The notes below the pieces were generated by a model, which saw only the letters and a program-made list of their open reading frames with translations, had not been told where the DNA came from and searched no databases. This document shows positions 18,766 through 27,188 of a stretch of DNA of 64,000 bases, one piece after another. Each line of letters starts with the position of its first letter. Position 1 is the stretch's first letter. The DNA comes from Labrys sp. KNU-23. Its GTDB lineage: Bacteria; Pseudomonadota; Alphaproteobacteria; Rhizobiales; Labraceae. The stretch lies in contig NZ_CP043488.1 of the NCBI RefSeq assembly GCF_008330945.1, positions 62,001 to 126,000 of the forward strand, given 5' to 3'. The position numbers and the translations under genes are program-made.

Positions 18766-20742
18766 TTAATTTAGGCCTGCAACTCGAAGACCCTCAGCAA
18801 CCAACATACGGTCTTCTATTTTTCGATCAGGTGCAAGATTAACGATATCGGAAATTGTTACTCCAGGATACATTTCTCGTATCCTTGCACCGTATTTCTG
18901 TGCAATGTCTTTATTGCCAAGTAATCCATGCGATATCGCTAAAGCTCTCAACACAGGCTCGTCCGAACTCATGCGTCCGCATAACTCAATGGCACCGCGA
19001 TAGTCATGACGACGTATCGCTATTGTCGCGCCGCTCCACCAATAATAGTCAGGTGGAAAAGGATTCAGATCCAGTGCCATTTGAAAACGCTTCCAACCCG
19101 CTTCGGCATCGCCGAGGTGCGACAGGGCATCCGCGTGCGATAGCAGTAAATCTGCTGAATGCGGATTAAGGACCTCCGCTTCCAAGAACTTGCTGCTGGC
19201 CGTGTCGAAGTCGCGCTGGTTCAATGAAACCACAGCCGCCATTCGATATCCTGCCCCATCGCCAGGATCGATCGAGATCGCAGCATCAGCCTCCAGGCGG
19301 GCTTGATGAAGAAGAGCTGGGTCATTGGCCCCCAGCATCAACCATTCCTGATAGAGCGTCTGCGCATTCGCGCTTCGCGCGGGTGCAAAATACCGATCGA
19401 TATCCGCTGCTTTTCGAAATTCTCGGCGCGCACGCCGCAATTTCGGCAGATCGCAATCTTGCAGCAGCAGCTTGCCTTCGAGATAGTGCCGATACGCATG
19501 AGGTCGAGGGTCGGCCCGCATGCGCTTGAGTTGATCCTGCTCGATCTCGGTCGCCAGCGTCACCGCGATCTGTCGAGAGATTAACTTGAAAGCTGTCGGC
19601 AGGTCGCTCTCGCCGATCCGAAATTCTGCAGCCCAGAGGATCTCGCGGCCGGGGTACAGTTCCAGGCGTAGAGCAAGGCTCGGGTCACCGGGGACCATAA
19701 AGCTGCTGACCAAATATCTGTTGCGTAGCGCATCGAGGCGCTCCGGATCGCGCAGGTCCACGGCGCCAAAACTGCTATGAGGGGCGACCACTGCGAACGT
19801 GCGATAACGCGACAAATCATTGGCGACCTCCTCGACCAGCACCCGAGCAAGCGGATCGCACTCCTCGCCCATTGTCGGATTGGGGGGCAACAGGGCCACG
19901 CGTGGTAGTTTCGCCAGAGTGCGAACAATGACAGGTTCGCCCTCTTTGGCGGCGTTGAATTCTCCAACTGCATCTGCAGGCTGGTGATTGACCTCTGCGG
20001 AAGGCTTGGGATTGTTGGCCAAAATGCGACGCACCAAACCGACAATTTCGGCTTTCGGTTCGGCATTGAATTCGCGTTGCATCATGGCTTTGAGCAACTC
20101 GAATGTGCGGCTCACGGCTTCGAGATTGTTATTGCGTCCGTAGGCCTCGATCAGAACCCGAAATGTCTCTTCGCGCTCCGGTTCCAGCATCAGCATGCGT
20201 TCGCCGATTTCTTCGATTTCGTTCTTCTGCGCCCGAGCAAAGCGCGTCATTTCCATGAGAACATCGTCACCCAGCGACAAGACCCTTTGGCGGAAACGCT
20301 CGCGCTCGCCGCGGAACCATTGCGACAGTTCATTTCCACCGGTATCGAGCGTGGCGAGCAGGTCCCCCTTCACGAGATGGATCGCGGCGACGCGCTCTGC
20401 CAACACCTGGGAATTGCGCCACCTCGCGATCTCCGCCAGGTCGCTCCGATCGGCAGCCGGTCCGGCTACGAGATTGGCGCCTTGTGCTTGGAAAATGGGC
20501 TCGTCCTGAGGCCAGGAACGATTGATCCGTGCCAGTAGCTGCCGAAGGTTGGTGGATGCCTTTCCCTCGGACGCATCCTCCCATAGGAGGGTTGCAACGG
20601 CCTGGCGGCTCATGCGCTTTCCACTGGAAAGCAGCAACATCGCAATGAGAATGTATCCCTTGGCGGGAAACACGCCTTCCATTGGCTTGGCCATATGCGG
20701 CACGCCCGACAAATGCAGAACTATGTCGCTTTCGGGCTTCAT
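18766..20742 (-). CDS. SARP/BTAD-type regulator with TPR repeats
   Basis: Likely transcriptional activator. The 658-residue protein begins with an OmpR-like winged-helix segment (about 1-100, with LLSSGKRMSRQAVATLLWED), followed by a bacterial transcriptional activation domain (about 105-235), a linker, a TolB-like region (RVALLPPNPT onwards, about 275-390), and TPR helices to the end (for example PARSANAQTLYQEWL and ADLLLSHADALSHLGDAEAG). AAGGAGGAT precedes the start. It is first of three leftward genes and probably controls the two after it. Large BTAD/TPR proteins of this kind are common in rhizobia, often with unknown signals. Confidence 0.82.
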   Translation of the reverse strand: MKPESDIVLHLSGVPHMAKPMEGVFPAKGYILIAMLLLSSGKRMSRQAVATLLWEDASEGKASTNLRQLLARINRSWPQDEPIFQAQGANLVAGPAADRSDLAEIARWRNSQVLAERVAAIHLVKGDLLATLDTGGNELSQWFRGERERFRQRVLSLGDDVLMEMTRFARAQKNEIEEIGERMLMLEPEREETFRVLIEAYGRNNNLEAVSRTFELLKAMMQREFNAEPKAEIVGLVRRILANNPKPSAEVNHQPADAVGEFNAAKEGEPVIVRTLAKLPRVALLPPNPTMGEECDPLARVLVEEVANDLSRYRTFAVVAPHSSFGAVDLRDPERLDALRNRYLVSSFMVPGDPSLALRLELYPGREILWAAEFRIGESDLPTAFKLISRQIAVTLATEIEQDQLKRMRADPRPHAYRHYLEGKLLLQDCDLPKLRRARREFRKAADIDRYFAPARSANAQTLYQEWLMLGANDPALLHQARLEADAAISIDPGDGAGYRMAAVVSLNQRDFDTASSKFLEAEVLNPHSADLLLSHADALSHLGDAEAGWKRFQMALDLNPFPPDYYWWSGATIAIRRHDYRGAIELCGRMSSDEPVLRALAISHGLLGNKDIAQKYGARIREMYPGVTISDIVNLAPDRKIEDRMLVAEGLRVAGLN

Positions 20743-21165
20743 CCGATCCTCCTTGCGCTAGGAGGCTGGATTCGCGTCCCATCGATGCCGTTGTTTCCCG
20801 CCCAAAATGGAGTGCCACCCATAATAAAACTCGCGCGCATGAATGAGAACGCTCGCGCCAAATCCAGTATTTGACTTCCACCTCCCTAACTGTTCGCCAC
20901 ACGCTGCGAAGTCAACAAGTCAAAGCCAATTCCGAAACGGGTTTCACGCTCGTGTCACGGATGAGTAGTGTCGCCTAGGGTGAAGATTGAACCTCCATGA
21001 CATAGGCAATCCTCATTGGCCGGTTTCAGTGTAGCTCCTGTGGCGTTTGGTTGCTTCGTCCTTCGTGCGGGACGATGGCAAGAATGAAACCGGGGATGCA
21101 GTTGAGAACATTCACCTGATCTCTTGGCAGTGCGCGGGAAGGGAGAACGCTGCTCTCCCTCCCCA
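20743..21165. other. Intergenic region upstream of the BTAD regulator
   Basis: No gene seen. The part next to 20743 presumably holds the leftward promoter of the regulator. Toward the right the sequence becomes structured and leads into the inverted-repeat element at 21166-21279. Confidence 0.4.
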
Positions 21166-21279
21166 GCAAGCATGAACTGGGGTCTCCCCGAAATTCTCTT
21201 CGCTGCGCTCAGACAATCTCGCCGCCGATAGAGGCGGCGCCCTGCGGGCGGGCGAAACCCCTCCCCAGTTCATGCTTGC
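21166..21279 (+). repeat. Long inverted repeat before the methyltransferase gene
   Basis: GCAAGCATGAACTGGGG (21166-21182) is perfectly repeated in inverse at 21263-21279. The DNA between can fold further (GCCGCC/GGCGGC around GATAGA). This could be an RNA leader structure of the methyltransferase transcript, a small RNA or a protein-binding site. Confidence 0.75.
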
Positions 21280-21358
21280 CCCCACCCACACGCTGTTCCG
21301 CACGAGCTCGGGAAGCAGGCGGAGACCTGCTTCGCCGATCCAACGGAAGGGCAGCAAG

Positions 21359-22159
21359 ATGGGCAAGTTAAGCAAAGCGGAGATGAAGGCGCATGCGGAG
21401 GCTGAAGCCGTGTTGCGGAAGGATGTGCTGAGCGAGGACAAGAAGGATTTCGTCTTGGAGAACTGGCATCCGGGCGCGGAGAACAATGTCGCGGCTGCAG
21501 GCGCGTTCTTCACGCCGATGGATCTGGCGGCCGATTTCGCCCTCGAGCCAGGGCAGGGACGAGTGATCGACTTGTGCGCCGGCATCGGCGGCCTGGCCTA
21601 TTGGGTTAAACAGCGCTCCAAATGGCGGGGCGAGGTGGAACTGACCTGCGTCGAGATCAATCCTCGTTTCGTCGAGATCGGCCGCAAACTTCTGCCGGAA
21701 GCACGCTGGATTTGTGCCGATGTGCTCGACTGGCGTCAATGGTGGAAGGACGAGCTTGAGGGAACCAAGTTCGACTGGGCGATTGCCAATCCGCCTTTTG
21801 GCAAGGTGGCGACATCGGGCGGTCGCCGTGGCCTTAAATCCTTCGAGTTTGCGGTGATCGATGTCGCCTCTCAGATTGCGGACAACGGTGTATTCCTCCT
21901 GCCGCAAAACTCGACATCGTTCCGCTATTCCGGTCGTCCCTGCTTCGAGCGGTTGACCTCAGGGCCGGGCGTCGACTTCGAGCGGCGAACCGGCCTGTTC
22001 ATGGACTGCGGCATCGGCATCGAAACCAGCGTCTATCGCGATCAATGGCGAGGCGTCGCACCCTTATGCGAGATCGTCACCATGGAATTCGCTGAATGGC
22101 GGGAACGTCGTAAGGCACAAACCTTGGCTGACCGACACGGGCAGTTTGCCCTGCTCTAA
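21359..22159 (+). CDS. N6-adenine-type DNA methyltransferase
   Basis: Class I SAM-dependent methyltransferase, probably acting on adenine in DNA. The 266-residue product starts at the ATG after GGAAGGG; an in-frame start at 21272 would lie in the inverted repeat and is unlikely. SAM-binding motif VIDLCAGIGGLAYW and catalytic motif NPPFG are both present. No restriction enzyme is beside it, so it is an orphan enzyme of the type carried on conjugative plasmids and islands together with the DUF932/ParB/Toprim genes found at 42-48 kb. It may protect the element from host restriction. Confidence 0.85.
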   Translation: MGKLSKAEMKAHAEAEAVLRKDVLSEDKKDFVLENWHPGAENNVAAAGAFFTPMDLAADFALEPGQGRVIDLCAGIGGLAYWVKQRSKWRGEVELTCVEINPRFVEIGRKLLPEARWICADVLDWRQWWKDELEGTKFDWAIANPPFGKVATSGGRRGLKSFEFAVIDVASQIADNGVFLLPQNSTSFRYSGRPCFERLTSGPGVDFERRTGLFMDCGIGIETSVYRDQWRGVAPLCEIVTMEFAEWRERRKAQTLADRHGQFALL

Positions 22160-22441
22160 CAGAACCGGCCGGTGTTCAGGGCAGGTGAATGTAAATCGAA
22201 TGTTCTCTATTCACCAATTTTTTGCCGTGATTTGCGCAGAGAGCGTGACCGATCGCAACATCACCTGCAAAGGCTCTAAATAGTGCGCAGGCAGCCATGA
22301 TCATTCTTGAGGATGATCTTTACAGTTGCTGGAATTTGCCTGAGAATCTGAGCCAACGCAGCGATCGGGTCCACAAAGCTGCGCATATAAAGAAAAACGT
22401 CACTCACTTCGACATCAACGCAAAAAAGAAAGTGACTGAAC

Positions 22442-22906
22442 ATGCTCGAAGAAGACACAAGTCTGGTCGACCTGACGGTCGACATCGTCTCGGCCTATGT
22501 CGCCAATAATCAGGTCGCCACCGCTTCCCTTGCGGATCTGATCCGCGCCGTGCATGGAAGCCTGACCGGTCTGAATAATCCCAAGCCGGTCGAGGCGGAT
22601 ATTCCGCTCAAACCCGCCGTTCCGATCAAGAAATCCGTCACGCCCGATTACATCATCTGCCTGGAAGACGGCCTCAAATTCAAATCGCTGACCCGGCATC
22701 TGCGAACCGCTTATGGTCTGACGCCGGCGCAGTATCGGGAAAAATGGAGCTTGCCTTCGGACTATCCCATGGTTGCGCCGAACTATTCGGCCACCCGCTC
22801 GCGTCTGGCCAAGGAACTCGGCCTCGGCCAACAAGGCCGGAAGGCCAAAAGCGCACCGCCACCTCCTCCCGCGCCAAGCAAGGGCAGAAGGAAGAAGGCA
22901 GCGTAG
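22442..22906 (+). CDS. MucR/Ros-family transcriptional regulator
   Basis: DNA-binding regulator of surface, exopolysaccharide or transfer genes in rhizobia-like bacteria. The 154-residue protein has the family core: an N-terminal helical dimerisation part (VDIVSAYVANNQV) and the zinc-finger-like block CLEDGLKFKSLTRHLRTAYG with LTPAQYREKW and YPMVAPNYSATRS. The last His ligand seen in many MucR proteins (THY) is replaced here (TAY), so metal binding may be altered. The C-terminal tail is Pro/Lys-rich. It lies between the methyltransferase and the serine recombinase, so it may be an element-borne paralogue. Confidence 0.88.
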   Translation: MLEEDTSLVDLTVDIVSAYVANNQVATASLADLIRAVHGSLTGLNNPKPVEADIPLKPAVPIKKSVTPDYIICLEDGLKFKSLTRHLRTAYGLTPAQYREKWSLPSDYPMVAPNYSATRSRLAKELGLGQQGRKAKSAPPPPPAPSKGRRKKAA

Positions 22907-23115
22907 CGGTTTCGACGGCAGACATGTCGATTTGCGAAGGCCTGGATGATCGAGATCAAGGTTCTCCAGCCCCGTTTCCGGGAGGTCTGGCGTATGAGGC
23001 AAAACCGCAATGCGCAAGTCATTGCACGCCATGGCCCTACGCCATGAACTTCGTACTTTCCTTCCTCCATTGGAGGCATCTGATGGCAGGTCGATCCATT
23101 CTCGGGAGCGACCTG

Positions 23116-23391
23116 ATGGCAGAAGAAACCAAGACAGGGCCGACACCTTCGGCCCCATCCAACGACAATTCCAGTCTCGCTGGCTCCAGCCATGCCGGCG
23201 AGGACAGCGGTCCCGCCAAGCTGGATCGGATCGTGCTCGACATTGCCCGTTCGATCGGCCGGCAACTGGCCCGAGAAGCGTTCGAGAAGCACCGGGCGGC
23301 CAACGACAATCGGCCCGGTCGCCGAGAGGAAAAGGGCAGGGGGAAGAAGGATGAGCCCCCATTAGGAAAGAGAGAGGTTGATCCACCATGA
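23116..23391 (+). CDS. Small protein preceding serine recombinase 1
   Basis: A 91-residue protein; GGGAG before the ATG at 23116 sets the start, and its stop overlaps the recombinase ATG (ATGA), so the two are translationally coupled. After a Ser/Asn-rich N terminus comes an amphipathic helix LDRIVLDIARSIGRQLAREA, then a basic tail. Small proteins like this commonly precede large serine recombinases in rhizobial islands. A role in recombination, for example as a directionality factor, is inference. The small gene before the second recombinase has a similar helix. Confidence 0.68.
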   Translation: MAEETKTGPTPSAPSNDNSSLAGSSHAGEDSGPAKLDRIVLDIARSIGRQLAREAFEKHRAANDNRPGRREEKGRGKKDEPPLGKREVDPP

Positions 23392-25037
23392 CCCGTGTCG
23401 CGCTCTATGCCCGCTATTCTTCCGACAGCCAGCGGGACGCCTCCATCGAGGATCAGCTTCGGCTCTGCCGCGAGCAGGCGACGCGCGAGGGCTGGAGCGT
23501 GACCGGGACCTATCAGGACGCGGCAATCTCCGGCGCCAGCACCATCTTGCGGCATGGCATCCAGCAATTGGTGCGTGACGCCCAGCGCGGCCAGTTCGAG
23601 ATCGTGCTCGCCGAGGCGCTCGACCGCATCAGCCGCGACCAGGCCGACGTCGCCACCTTGTTCAAGCATCTCAAATTCGCTGGTGTCACCATCGTCACCT
23701 TGGCCGAGGGCGAGATCAGCGAGCTCCATGTCGGCCTCAAGGGCACGATGAATGCCCTGTTCCTCAAAGACCTGGCCCTCAAAACCCACCGTGGCCTGCG
23801 GGGCAGGGTGGAGAAGGGCAAGGCCGGGGGAGGCCTGTGTTACGGCTACAGGGTGATGAAGAAGCTCGATGCCCAAGGCGAACCGATCCGCGGCGACCGC
23901 GAGATCGTGCCGGAAGAAGCCAAGGTCATTCGCCGAATTTTCCAGGAGTTCGCCACCGGCAAGAGCCCGAAGGCCATTGCCATCGACCTCAACAAGGAGG
24001 GCATTCCCGGCCCCCTTGGCCGGCACTGGGGCGATACCAGTGTGCGGGGCCATGTGAGCCGAGGCACCGGCATCATAAACAACGAGCTTTATACCGGTGT
24101 GCTGGTCTGGAACCGCCTGCGCTTCATCAAGGATCCAACCAGCGGCAAGCGCGTCTCGCGCCTCAATCCACCCGCCAAATGGATCCGCACCGAGGTGCCA
24201 CATCTGAGGATTGTCGACGACAAGCTCTGGCAGGCCGTGAAGGACAGGCAGAAGGTCATCGCCAGCAAGTTCGAGGCGGTGACCATCGGTATCCGCGATG
24301 CCAGGGCGAGGAGGCTGCACACCATGAAGCGGCCGGCCTCCCTCCTGTCCGGCCTGCTCACCTGCGGCTGCTGCGGCGGACGCTATGGCCTGTTCACGAA
24401 AGAGCGCTATGGCTGCCTCAACCACCAGCGCCGGGGCACCTGCGACAATGGCAGGACAATCATGCAAGAGAAAATCGAGGAGCGTGTCCTTGCAGGCTTG
24501 AAGGAAAGATTGGTCTCAGCCGATGCCGTGGCCGAGGCGGTGAAGGCCTATGCTCAGGAGACCAACCGGCTCAACCAGGAGCGCCGCGCCCAGAGCGAGC
24601 AGGATCGCAAGGCGCTGTACAAGATAGAGCGCGCCATCGCCGGCATCATGGCGGCGATCGAGGATGGGCTATACCAGCCCACCATGAAGGCGCGCATGGA
24701 GGACCTGGAGCGACAAAAGGCTGAGATCACCGAACGCCTGGCCCAGGCGCCGATAGATATTCCGGATCTGCACCCCAACATCGCCAATCTCTATCGCAAG
24801 CGGGTGGAGCACTTCACGCAGGCGCTCGCCGATGACGAGGGTGGGCGACAGGCGGCCGAGGCTCTGCGCTCGCTGATCGGCCAGATTGTGCTCACGCCCG
24901 GTGAGAAGCGCAGCGAGATCCATGCCGAACTCCGCGGCGAGCTGTTTGGCATTCTCGAATTCGCCAATCCTGAACAAAAACAACGGGTTGGCGATGTTAT
25001 GATGAAAGCCGTTGCGGGCCCCCGCAACCATCTTTAA
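23388..25037 (+). CDS. Large serine recombinase 1
   Basis: Site-specific recombinase of 549 residues, likely the integrase/excisionase of a mobile element. The N-terminal resolvase domain carries the nucleophile Ser in ALYARYSSDSQRDASI and the arginine-containing ALDRISRDQ. The recombinase domain follows (about 160-290), then a zinc ribbon CGCCGGRYG ... GCLNHQRRGTCDNG, and a coiled coil near 380-450. Length and order match the family. Its 3' end overlaps, tail to tail, the reading frame of a second recombinase, and a palindrome at 25011-25028 lies inside the overlap. Confidence 0.93.
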   Translation: MTRVALYARYSSDSQRDASIEDQLRLCREQATREGWSVTGTYQDAAISGASTILRHGIQQLVRDAQRGQFEIVLAEALDRISRDQADVATLFKHLKFAGVTIVTLAEGEISELHVGLKGTMNALFLKDLALKTHRGLRGRVEKGKAGGGLCYGYRVMKKLDAQGEPIRGDREIVPEEAKVIRRIFQEFATGKSPKAIAIDLNKEGIPGPLGRHWGDTSVRGHVSRGTGIINNELYTGVLVWNRLRFIKDPTSGKRVSRLNPPAKWIRTEVPHLRIVDDKLWQAVKDRQKVIASKFEAVTIGIRDARARRLHTMKRPASLLSGLLTCGCCGGRYGLFTKERYGCLNHQRRGTCDNGRTIMQEKIEERVLAGLKERLVSADAVAEAVKAYAQETNRLNQERRAQSEQDRKALYKIERAIAGIMAAIEDGLYQPTMKARMEDLERQKAEITERLAQAPIDIPDLHPNIANLYRKRVEHFTQALADDEGGRQAAEALRSLIGQIVLTPGEKRSEIHAELRGELFGILEFANPEQKQRVGDVMMKAVAGPRNHL

Positions 25038-26642
25038 TTGCGACCCCGTAGCACCCGCTGCGGGGTTTTTCGTTTGCGCAGAAAGCGTCAGGATTCCAGC
25101 CAGATCACCGCGTACGTCGATCTGCAGCGAACCGCCTTCGGGCGTCAGCACGATCTCGTTCATCAATGAACGGATCCGCTCGGCTGCAGCCATGCGCTCT
25201 CCGAGGGAATCGTCCTGGAGAGCCGCATGTAGATCCTCGATCTGGGCACGATAGTGCTGCGCCATGTTGGGGTGCAGCAGGGGAGGCGGTTCTTCGGCAT
25301 CGCCTAGGAACCGCATCAACTCGGTCTTGCGGGCCTCGAGCTTGTGGCTGCGCTGCTTGACCGTCTCGATCGACATCGCGTCCTTGAGATAGAGATCCAT
25401 AATCTTGTCGAGTTCGCGCTCGATCCGCTTGAGCTCAGCGTCTGCTGCGTCAATGGAAGCTCGGCCTTGCATGCGAAGCCGGTTCAGTTCGCGCGTGAAT
25501 TCCTCGCAGAACTCCTTGAATAGGCTCGGATCCATTAGGTGATAGCGCAGGGCATCGAGGACGCGCCGTTCCAAATGATCCCGGCGAATGTTGTTGCGGT
25601 TGTCGCATGTGCCCTTGTTGCGCGCGGTTGAACAGCCGAGCAGATCTGCCGAGATCATCGAATAGCCGCTGCCGCAGCAGCCGCATTTGATCAGGCCTGA
25701 AAACAGGTGCTTGGGCCGCCGCCGATAATTGACCGAGCCAACGTCGACTTCTCCTTCGTTACTTCGCTCGATTCTATTCCCGGCTTGGCGCGCCTTCACG
25801 GCCTGCCAGAGTTCGTCGTCGAAGATGCGCAGTTCCGGCACGTCCTGCGTGACCCATTCCGATTCGGGATTGGCACGAGCCTGGCGTTTGCCCGTGTCGG
25901 GATCCTTGATGAAACGCTGCCGGTTCCAGACCAGCTTGCCGACATAGAGCTCGTTGTTGAGGATGCCATTGCCGCGCTTGGGATTGCCATTGATGGTGCT
26001 GGCACCCCAATCGCCGCCACCTGGGCCGGCGATGCCGTCCCTGTTCAGCTCATGGGCAATGCGCTTAGCCGACTTACCGTCGGCATAGTCGCGGAAGATG
26101 CGGCGGATCACCTGGGCTTGCTGCTCATTGATGGTGCGCTCGCCGCGGGCCAGTTCGCCGCCGCCGTCGACCTTCCTGACTACGTCATAACCATAGGCAT
26201 TGCCGCCGCCGACCTTACCCTGCTCGATCCGTCCCCGCTGGCCGCGACGGGTCTTGTCTGCGAGGTCCTTCAGGAAGAGGGCATTCATCGTGCCCTTGAG
26301 CCCGACATGCAGATGCGAGACCTCGCCCTCGGACAGCGTATGAAGCTTCACCTCCGAATAGGCCATGCGCTTGAAGAAGCCGGCGATATCTTCCTGATCG
26401 CGGGAAAGGCGGTCCATCGCCTCGGCAAGCACGAGTTTGAAGCGACCGCGGCTTGCGTCCGAGATCAGGGCCTGAATGCCAGGACGAAGAAGGGAGGCGC
26501 CGGACATCGCATGGTCGGTATATTCCTCCACGATCTGCCAGCCTTGCCGTTGGGCATGAAGGCGACAGATCCGGAGCTGATCGGCAATGGAAGCCTCGCG
26601 CTGATTATCGGATGAGTAGCGGGCGTAGATCGCGACCTTCAA
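24669..26642 (-). CDS. Large serine recombinase 2, C-terminal tail probably artificial
   Basis: Second recombinase of the same family. The resolvase domain (VAIYARYSSDNQREAS, AMDRLSRDQ), recombinase domain, zinc ribbon (CGCCGSGY ... GTCDNRNNI) and coiled coil are complete. It starts at a TTG after GGGAG. Family similarity seems to end near LKMVAGARN (about position 25010); the last 110 or so codons run antisense through recombinase 1 and are unlikely to be ancestral. The original end was probably replaced when the two genes were joined. The two proteins are related but clearly diverged, so this is not a recent duplication. Confidence 0.85.
   Translation of the reverse strand: MKVAIYARYSSDNQREASIADQLRICRLHAQRQGWQIVEEYTDHAMSGASLLRPGIQALISDASRGRFKLVLAEAMDRLSRDQEDIAGFFKRMAYSEVKLHTLSEGEVSHLHVGLKGTMNALFLKDLADKTRRGQRGRIEQGKVGGGNAYGYDVVRKVDGGGELARGERTINEQQAQVIRRIFRDYADGKSAKRIAHELNRDGIAGPGGGDWGASTINGNPKRGNGILNNELYVGKLVWNRQRFIKDPDTGKRQARANPESEWVTQDVPELRIFDDELWQAVKARQAGNRIERSNEGEVDVGSVNYRRRPKHLFSGLIKCGCCGSGYSMISADLLGCSTARNKGTCDNRNNIRRDHLERRVLDALRYHLMDPSLFKEFCEEFTRELNRLRMQGRASIDAADAELKRIERELDKIMDLYLKDAMSIETVKQRSHKLEARKTELMRFLGDAEEPPPLLHPNMAQHYRAQIEDLHAALQDDSLGERMAAAERIRSLMNEIVLTPEGGSLQIDVRGDLAGILTLSAQTKNPAAGATGSQLKMVAGARNGFHHNIANPLFLFRIGEFENAKQLAAEFGMDLAALLTGREHNLADQRAQSLGRLSPTLVIGERLREVLHPLAIEIGDVGVQIRNIYRRLGQAFGDLSLLSLQVLHARLHGGLV
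25011..25028. repeat. 18-bp palindrome with 2-bp centre at both recombinase 3' ends
   Basis: GTTGCGGG and CCCGCAAC are perfect inverse 8-base arms around CC. The site encodes VAGPRN in the rightward recombinase and VAGARN in the leftward one. Large serine recombinases cut around a central dinucleotide in such sites, so it could be a crossover site; this is inference. Confidence 0.6.
25044..25070 (+). terminator. Rho-independent terminator of recombinase 1
   Basis: CCCCGTAGC pairs with GCTGCGGGG (one G-T pair) around the loop ACCC and is followed by TTTTT, seven bases after the recombinase stop codon. It lies within the leftward recombinase frame. Confidence 0.82.
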
Positions 26643-26660
26643 GGATCAATCTCCCTCGGA

Positions 26661-26849
26661 TCAGGAGCGGGTCTTGCGGCGCCCCTTTCTCGTCTGTGCT
26701 TCATAAACCTGCCGCGCGGCGTGACGGGCGAGCAGGCGAACCAGCTCGACCAGGCGTTGGTCCGGATCGGCGCCGTGGTGGCGACGTCTCGACTCTGACT
26801 TAATGAGTCGAAGTACATTGCCAGGCTGCTGGTAGATATCGGAGGCCAT
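26661..26849 (-). CDS. Small protein preceding serine recombinase 2
   Basis: A 62-residue basic protein ending 18 bases before the second recombinase. Its helix RLVELVRLLARHAARQVYEA resembles LDRIVLDIARSIGRQLAREA of the small protein before recombinase 1, suggesting a shared partner function. The frame stays open upstream to 27179, but that part contains a dispersed repeat and looks non-coding, so I start at the ATG at 26849; no good ribosome binding site supports it. Confidence 0.5.
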   Translation of the reverse strand: MASDIYQQPGNVLRLIKSESRRRHHGADPDQRLVELVRLLARHAARQVYEAQTRKGRRKTRS

Positions 26850-27082
26850 GGTTGCGCTGTTCCAAGTCGATTGCAAGCTGACAGCTGCAAGATCGTTGGA
26901 GATGAAGGCATAAGCAACTGAAATCAAAAGACAAAAAAGGTGTTGCCTGGTGCCTTCTCGCGTACTCCCGAGTGTAAAAGTAGGCAATAGCGTGCCATAG
27001 CGAATGGAAAATACGCGCGACAATAGCTTAGCCCGTTCCGCCAAGAGTGGCGGCTGCCCGAGTCGCGGACATTGCTCGCAGG

Positions 27083-27101
27083 CCCGAAAGCGGATGTTCG
27101 G
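27083..27101 (+). repeat. Short dispersed repeat, copy 1
   Basis: CCCGAAAGCGGATGTTCGG. Related copies are at 30991-31009 (inverse) and 32545-32566. The copies lie between gene blocks. Confidence 0.5.
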
Positions 27102-27188
27102 CTTCGCGCCCCATTCCGGCCGTTCGATCTGTGGGTTTGAATTCCCGAAAGCAGACATACGCCGGCAAAGTGCTCGCATTGAATCACG

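Noticed and set aside
23037-24467. Long antisense frame opposite recombinase 1
   Set aside because: Complete overlap with a clear recombinase; no motif.
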